DNA of 14,141 nucleotides from CAZUVM01 sp964623885. GTDB lineage: Bacteria > Verrucomicrobiota > Verrucomicrobiia > Limisphaerales > UBA8199. Of this stretch, positions 11,669-14,141 are shown piece by piece. The number at the start of each line of letters is the position of its first letter. The stretch's first letter is position 1. The position numbers and the translations under genes are program-made. The stretch spans positions 1-14,141 of the forward strand of contig CAZUVM010000195.1 in the NCBI GenBank assembly GCA_964623885.1. The letters run 5' to 3'. The notes below the pieces were generated by a model that was given only the letters and a program-made list of their open reading frames with translations, was not told where the DNA came from and did no database searches.

Positions 11669-13561
11669 GTGAAGATCCAAATCGGAAGTGGCTTCACCTG
11701 GCCAATCGCAGCCTTAGCTGCGACGACCGTGCTCGCTGCCGCGAACACGCCTCTGATCGATTGGGAAACGTATATTTCCCCGGCCGCCCTGGCTGTGAGT
11801 CCGGACGGGAAAATGCTGTTCATTGCCTGCTCGACAGCCGGCCAGGTAGCGGAATTCGACGCGGCATATGAGCGTGTCGTACGCCGTTTGAAAGTGCCGG
11901 CTGCGCCGTCGGGTTTGGCTCTCACCAAAGATGGTTCGCGTCTGTATGTGACGTGTGCTTCGCCCGAGAGCACGATTTGTATCGTCGACACGGACCGCTG
12001 GCGCATCCTGCGGAAATTAGCCGCAGGCCACACCGCGGTCGCCCCGGTGCTCAGTCCCGATGAAAAGCGATTGTACGTGTGCAACCGCTTCGATAATGAG
12101 GTCTCAGCGTTCGACCTCGCGGGCAGGAAAGAGCTTAAGCGCATACGGGTGGAACGCGAACCGGTGGCGGCGGCCGTGACGCCGGATGGACGACAGCTCG
12201 TCGTGGCGAATCATCTCCACGCCGTATCGGCGAACCGGCTGCATATCGGAGCCACGGTAAGCGTGATCGACACCTCGAGCTTGACGGTTCGCAAGAACGT
12301 CGAGTTAACGCTCGGCGCCGGTTTGCTCAACGGCGTGGGGATCTCCCCCGACGGCCGTTTTGCCGCCGTCACGCATATCCGCTCTATGTATTGGCTCTCC
12401 ACGACGGGCGTGGAATTAGGCCGCATGAACGGGAATGCATTGAGCATTCTGGACCTGCAGCGACTTGAAGTACTGGGCATGGTGTTTCTGGATCAAACTG
12501 AGCAAGGAGCGGCCATGCCGTGGGGCGTGGCTTGGAGCTCCGACGGTGAAACGATTGCCGTGACTCATGCCGGCGCGCACTCTGTCAGTTTGGTCGACGC
12601 CCCGCGAATCGCTGACCGCGCGAGTTTCAGCAGCAGCCGTATCAGCGATTACACCCCGAACGAGTTTGGAACTGCGCCCCTGCCAAAACAACGCCCAGTG
12701 CAGCTTCGCAAACGTGTGGTCCTGCCCGGGAACGGTCCGCGTGCTTTGGCACTGTGGGGATCCAGCCTTTACGTGGCGAATTACTTTTCCGACGATCTTT
12801 GCTGCATTAATCTTTCCGAGCGCCAGCCGAAAGCCAAGGCCTTCTCGCTAGGAGGTGTGCCAGAGCCGTCGCTTGAGCGGAAAGGCGAAATTCTATTTAA
12901 CGACGCTCAACTTTGTTTCCAAGGGTGGCAAAGTTGTGCCAGCTGTCATGATGTGGATGCCAGAACCGATGCGTTGAATTGGGACTTGCTGAACGACGGA
13001 GTTGCGAATCCAAAGAACACACGCAGTCTGCTGTGGGCACATCAATCCGGTCCCGCCATGGCGTTGGGGGTGCGAACCAATGCGGAGCAGGCCGTGCGTG
13101 CGGGCATTCATCATATTCTTTTTAGCGAGCAGCCGGAAACTGTCGCGTCGGCGATGGATGCGTATCTGAGGTCGCTCAAGCCCCTGCGCTCTCCATATTT
13201 GGTTAAGGGACGATTCTCAGCGGCGGCTCGGCGTGGCGAACGGCTGTTCCGGAGCCGCCGCACGGGTTGTGTAGATTGCCATCCTCCTCCATTATTCACC
13301 GATGCGACAGGGCACAACGTAGGCACGGCTAACGAGTACCGAAGCCTTTATGGGATTGCCGGGTCTGATCGATCCTCAGACCTCTTCTATTCCCCATCTT
13401 TAGTCGAGTTGTGGCGAACTGCTCCCTATCTGCACGATGGCTCGGCAACTAGTTTGCGTGAGGTCCTAACGACCCGGAATGCTGACGATCATCATGGCCG
13501 CACATCTCAACTGACATCGCAGGAACTCGATGACTTATCGGCCTATCTGACAAGTCTTTAG
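11669..13561 (+). CDS. Exported YVTN beta-propeller fused to a di-haem cytochrome c (MauG/CCP-like)
   Basis: A 630-residue protein with a signal peptide (hydrophobic core about 11-25, AALAATTVLAAA). Residues about 30-390 are a seven-bladed-type propeller of YVTN repeats: repeated SPDGK/TPDGR/SPDGR turns (44-48, 171-175, 226-230) with strands such as LYVTCASPESTICIVDTDRW and LYVCNRFDNEVSAFDLAG. The C-terminal third is a di-haem cytochrome of the cytochrome c peroxidase/MauG type, with haem sites C423-A-S-C-H427 and C534-V-D-C-H538 and the family-typical RTAPYLHDGS (584-593), whose His is often conserved there. It would act in the periplasm in electron transfer or peroxidase-like oxidation; the substrate is unknown. 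The propeller may bind a partner or extra metal. It is convergent with rpsT with only 9 nt between stops. Cysteines outside the haem sites are C54, C96, C104, C138, C378, C379 and C416. Confidence 0.88.
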   Translation: MKIQIGSGFTWPIAALAATTVLAAANTPLIDWETYISPAALAVSPDGKMLFIACSTAGQVAEFDAAYERVVRRLKVPAAPSGLALTKDGSRLYVTCASPESTICIVDTDRWRILRKLAAGHTAVAPVLSPDEKRLYVCNRFDNEVSAFDLAGRKELKRIRVEREPVAAAVTPDGRQLVVANHLHAVSANRLHIGATVSVIDTSSLTVRKNVELTLGAGLLNGVGISPDGRFAAVTHIRSMYWLSTTGVELGRMNGNALSILDLQRLEVLGMVFLDQTEQGAAMPWGVAWSSDGETIAVTHAGAHSVSLVDAPRIADRASFSSSRISDYTPNEFGTAPLPKQRPVQLRKRVVLPGNGPRALALWGSSLYVANYFSDDLCCINLSERQPKAKAFSLGGVPEPSLERKGEILFNDAQLCFQGWQSCASCHDVDARTDALNWDLLNDGVANPKNTRSLLWAHQSGPAMALGVRTNAEQAVRAGIHHILFSEQPETVASAMDAYLRSLKPLRSPYLVKGRFSAAARRGERLFRSRRTGCVDCHPPPLFTDATGHNVGTANEYRSLYGIAGSDRSSDLFYSPSLVELWRTAPYLHDGSATSLREVLTTRNADDHHGRTSQLTSQELDDLSAYLTSL

Positions 13562-13570
13562 ACGTTTCGG

Positions 13571-13834
13571 CTACTTGGCGTGAGCGAGGCGAAGCGCCAG
13601 GCGGGATTTTTTGCGGTTCGCGGTGGCGCGGTGTACGACGCCGGTCTTGGCGGCCTTATCGAAGGCGGAAGTGATGGTTTGCAGGGACTTGGCGGCATCG
13701 TCCTTCTTGCCCGCGCCGAGCAATTGCAGATATTGGCGCTCGAGAGAGTGCAAGCGCGACTTGGTGCTGCGGTTGTGCAGGCGTTTGCGGGCGCTGTTGC
13801 GCATCCGGCGCTCGGCTGACTTGGTGTTCGGCAT
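13571..13834 (-). CDS. rpsT: 30S ribosomal protein S20
   Basis: An 87-residue, Lys/Arg-rich protein of the right size for bS20. The opening PNTKSAERRMRNSARKRLHNRSTKSRLHS and the closing KTGVVHRATANRKKSRLALRLAHAK are the conserved ends that bind 16S rRNA in the 30S body, where it helps early assembly. The core helices lie at about 4-40 and 43-87. The ATG at 13834 has an A/T-rich leader (AAAATTTAAGCT) and no Shine-Dalgarno site. It is transcribed alone toward the left. Its stop is 9 nt from the stop of the convergent cytochrome gene, with no terminator between them. Confidence 0.95.
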   Translation of the reverse strand: MPNTKSAERRMRNSARKRLHNRSTKSRLHSLERQYLQLLGAGKKDDAAKSLQTITSAFDKAAKTGVVHRATANRKKSRLALRLAHAK

Positions 13835-13933
13835 AGCTTAAATTTTCAATTTCGAGCGCGCCACGTTACCGTAAGCAATGGGGATGTCAATGGGGATATG
13901 CGACCGTTTGGGCCCACATAAGCCGTTCGGAGG

Positions 13934-13965
13934 GGACCACGAATTACACGAAACATACGAAAAGG
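13934..13965 (-). repeat. TTCGTG-type dispersed repeat, copy 2
   Basis: The reverse complement matches 5750-5781 at 27 of 32 positions. It lies in the 210-nt spacer between rpsT and the gene at the right edge, inside the presumed rpsT leader, which otherwise shows no firm gene or promoter. Confidence 0.6.
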
Positions 13966-14044
13966 GGAGAAGAACCCACGATAGGGGAAGCTTGTTCCGT
14001 ACGCAAAGCTGTTCTCTGTCTTGTAAATTGCTTTTTCATAAAAG

Positions 14045-14141
14045 TTATTCACTGGCTGGAGCGGGAGATTTTTCGAGCAATGCTAGAACCCAGGAGCCGT
14101 GCTTTTTCTGGTTGCGGGCATGGAGTTCCGCGTCGTAGGGC
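14045..14141 (-). CDS. C-terminal end of an unidentified protein (partial)
   Basis: The minus strand read from the right edge gives PYDAELHARNQKKHGSWVLA, then LLEKSPAPASE, then TAA at 14045-14047. The start is beyond the window. The composition (ELHARNQKKHG, WVLALLEK) is that of a normal soluble protein tail, with a Pro/Ala end, and differs from the noisy frames nearby. The fragment is too short to name. It precedes rpsT on the same strand with a 210-nt gap. Confidence 0.5.
   Translation of the reverse strand, partial: PYDAELHARNQKKHGSWVLALLEKSPAPASE

Noticed and set aside
1..14141. CRISPR array, tRNA, rRNA, phage or insertion-sequence genes
   Set aside because: No evenly spaced identical repeats with unique spacers, no tRNA-like cloverleaf and no transposase or integrase were seen on either strand.

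Overview
This 14.1 kb window looks like chromosomal housekeeping and accessory DNA from a free-living Gram-negative bacterium. My best guess is a Verrucomicrobiota lineage (Pedosphaera/Limisphaerales-like). The reasons are: many secreted proteins with weak or absent Shine-Dalgarno sites; a DUF1015 protein, an Ada protein and a YVTN/di-haem cytochrome together; and intergenic spaces full of several families of short palindromic or dispersed repeats of a kind I associate with that group. The placement is an inference. No rRNA, tRNA, phage or transposase gene is visible.

Layout: (1) 1-1068: a glycerol-facilitator-type aquaporin (+) flanked by hairpin repeats on both sides. (2) 1069-5423: a long minus-strand run containing, in transcription order, a truncated antitoxin with a broken RelE/ParE toxin, a membrane-bound DUF457/YdjM-like protein, a PDZ-less trypsin-like S1C protease and a large secreted/lipoprotein-like protein of unknown function. 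(3) 5424-5816: a mosaic of short repeats with no convincing gene. (4) 5817-6956: hisC (-), whose last codons run into the repeat mosaic. (5) 7256-7561: a small membrane protein (+). (6) 7739-7967: no protein gene, but a good sigma70-like promoter overlapped by two palindromes, a nested stem-loop and a perfect 13-bp intrinsic terminator, together a candidate structured small RNA of about 180 nt. (7) 8029-8613: a secreted hypothetical protein (-). (8) 8902-9978: the Ada alkylation-repair activator/methyltransferase (-). (9) 10284-11507: a DUF1015 protein (-). (10) 11669-13561: a YVTN beta-propeller fused to a di-haem cytochrome c (+), convergent with rpsT (ribosomal protein S20, -, 13571-13834). 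(11) The far right edge carries the C-terminal end of another minus-strand gene.

The genes do not form one pathway. Most have their own intergenic spacer, and the minus-strand run 1069-4921 has gaps of about 100-150 nt, so a single operon is doubtful. The two most interesting items are the unannotated small-RNA locus at 7739-7967 and the decaying toxin-antitoxin pair at 4955-5423. In the latter, one inferred substitution appears both to truncate the antitoxin and to remove the toxin start codon.
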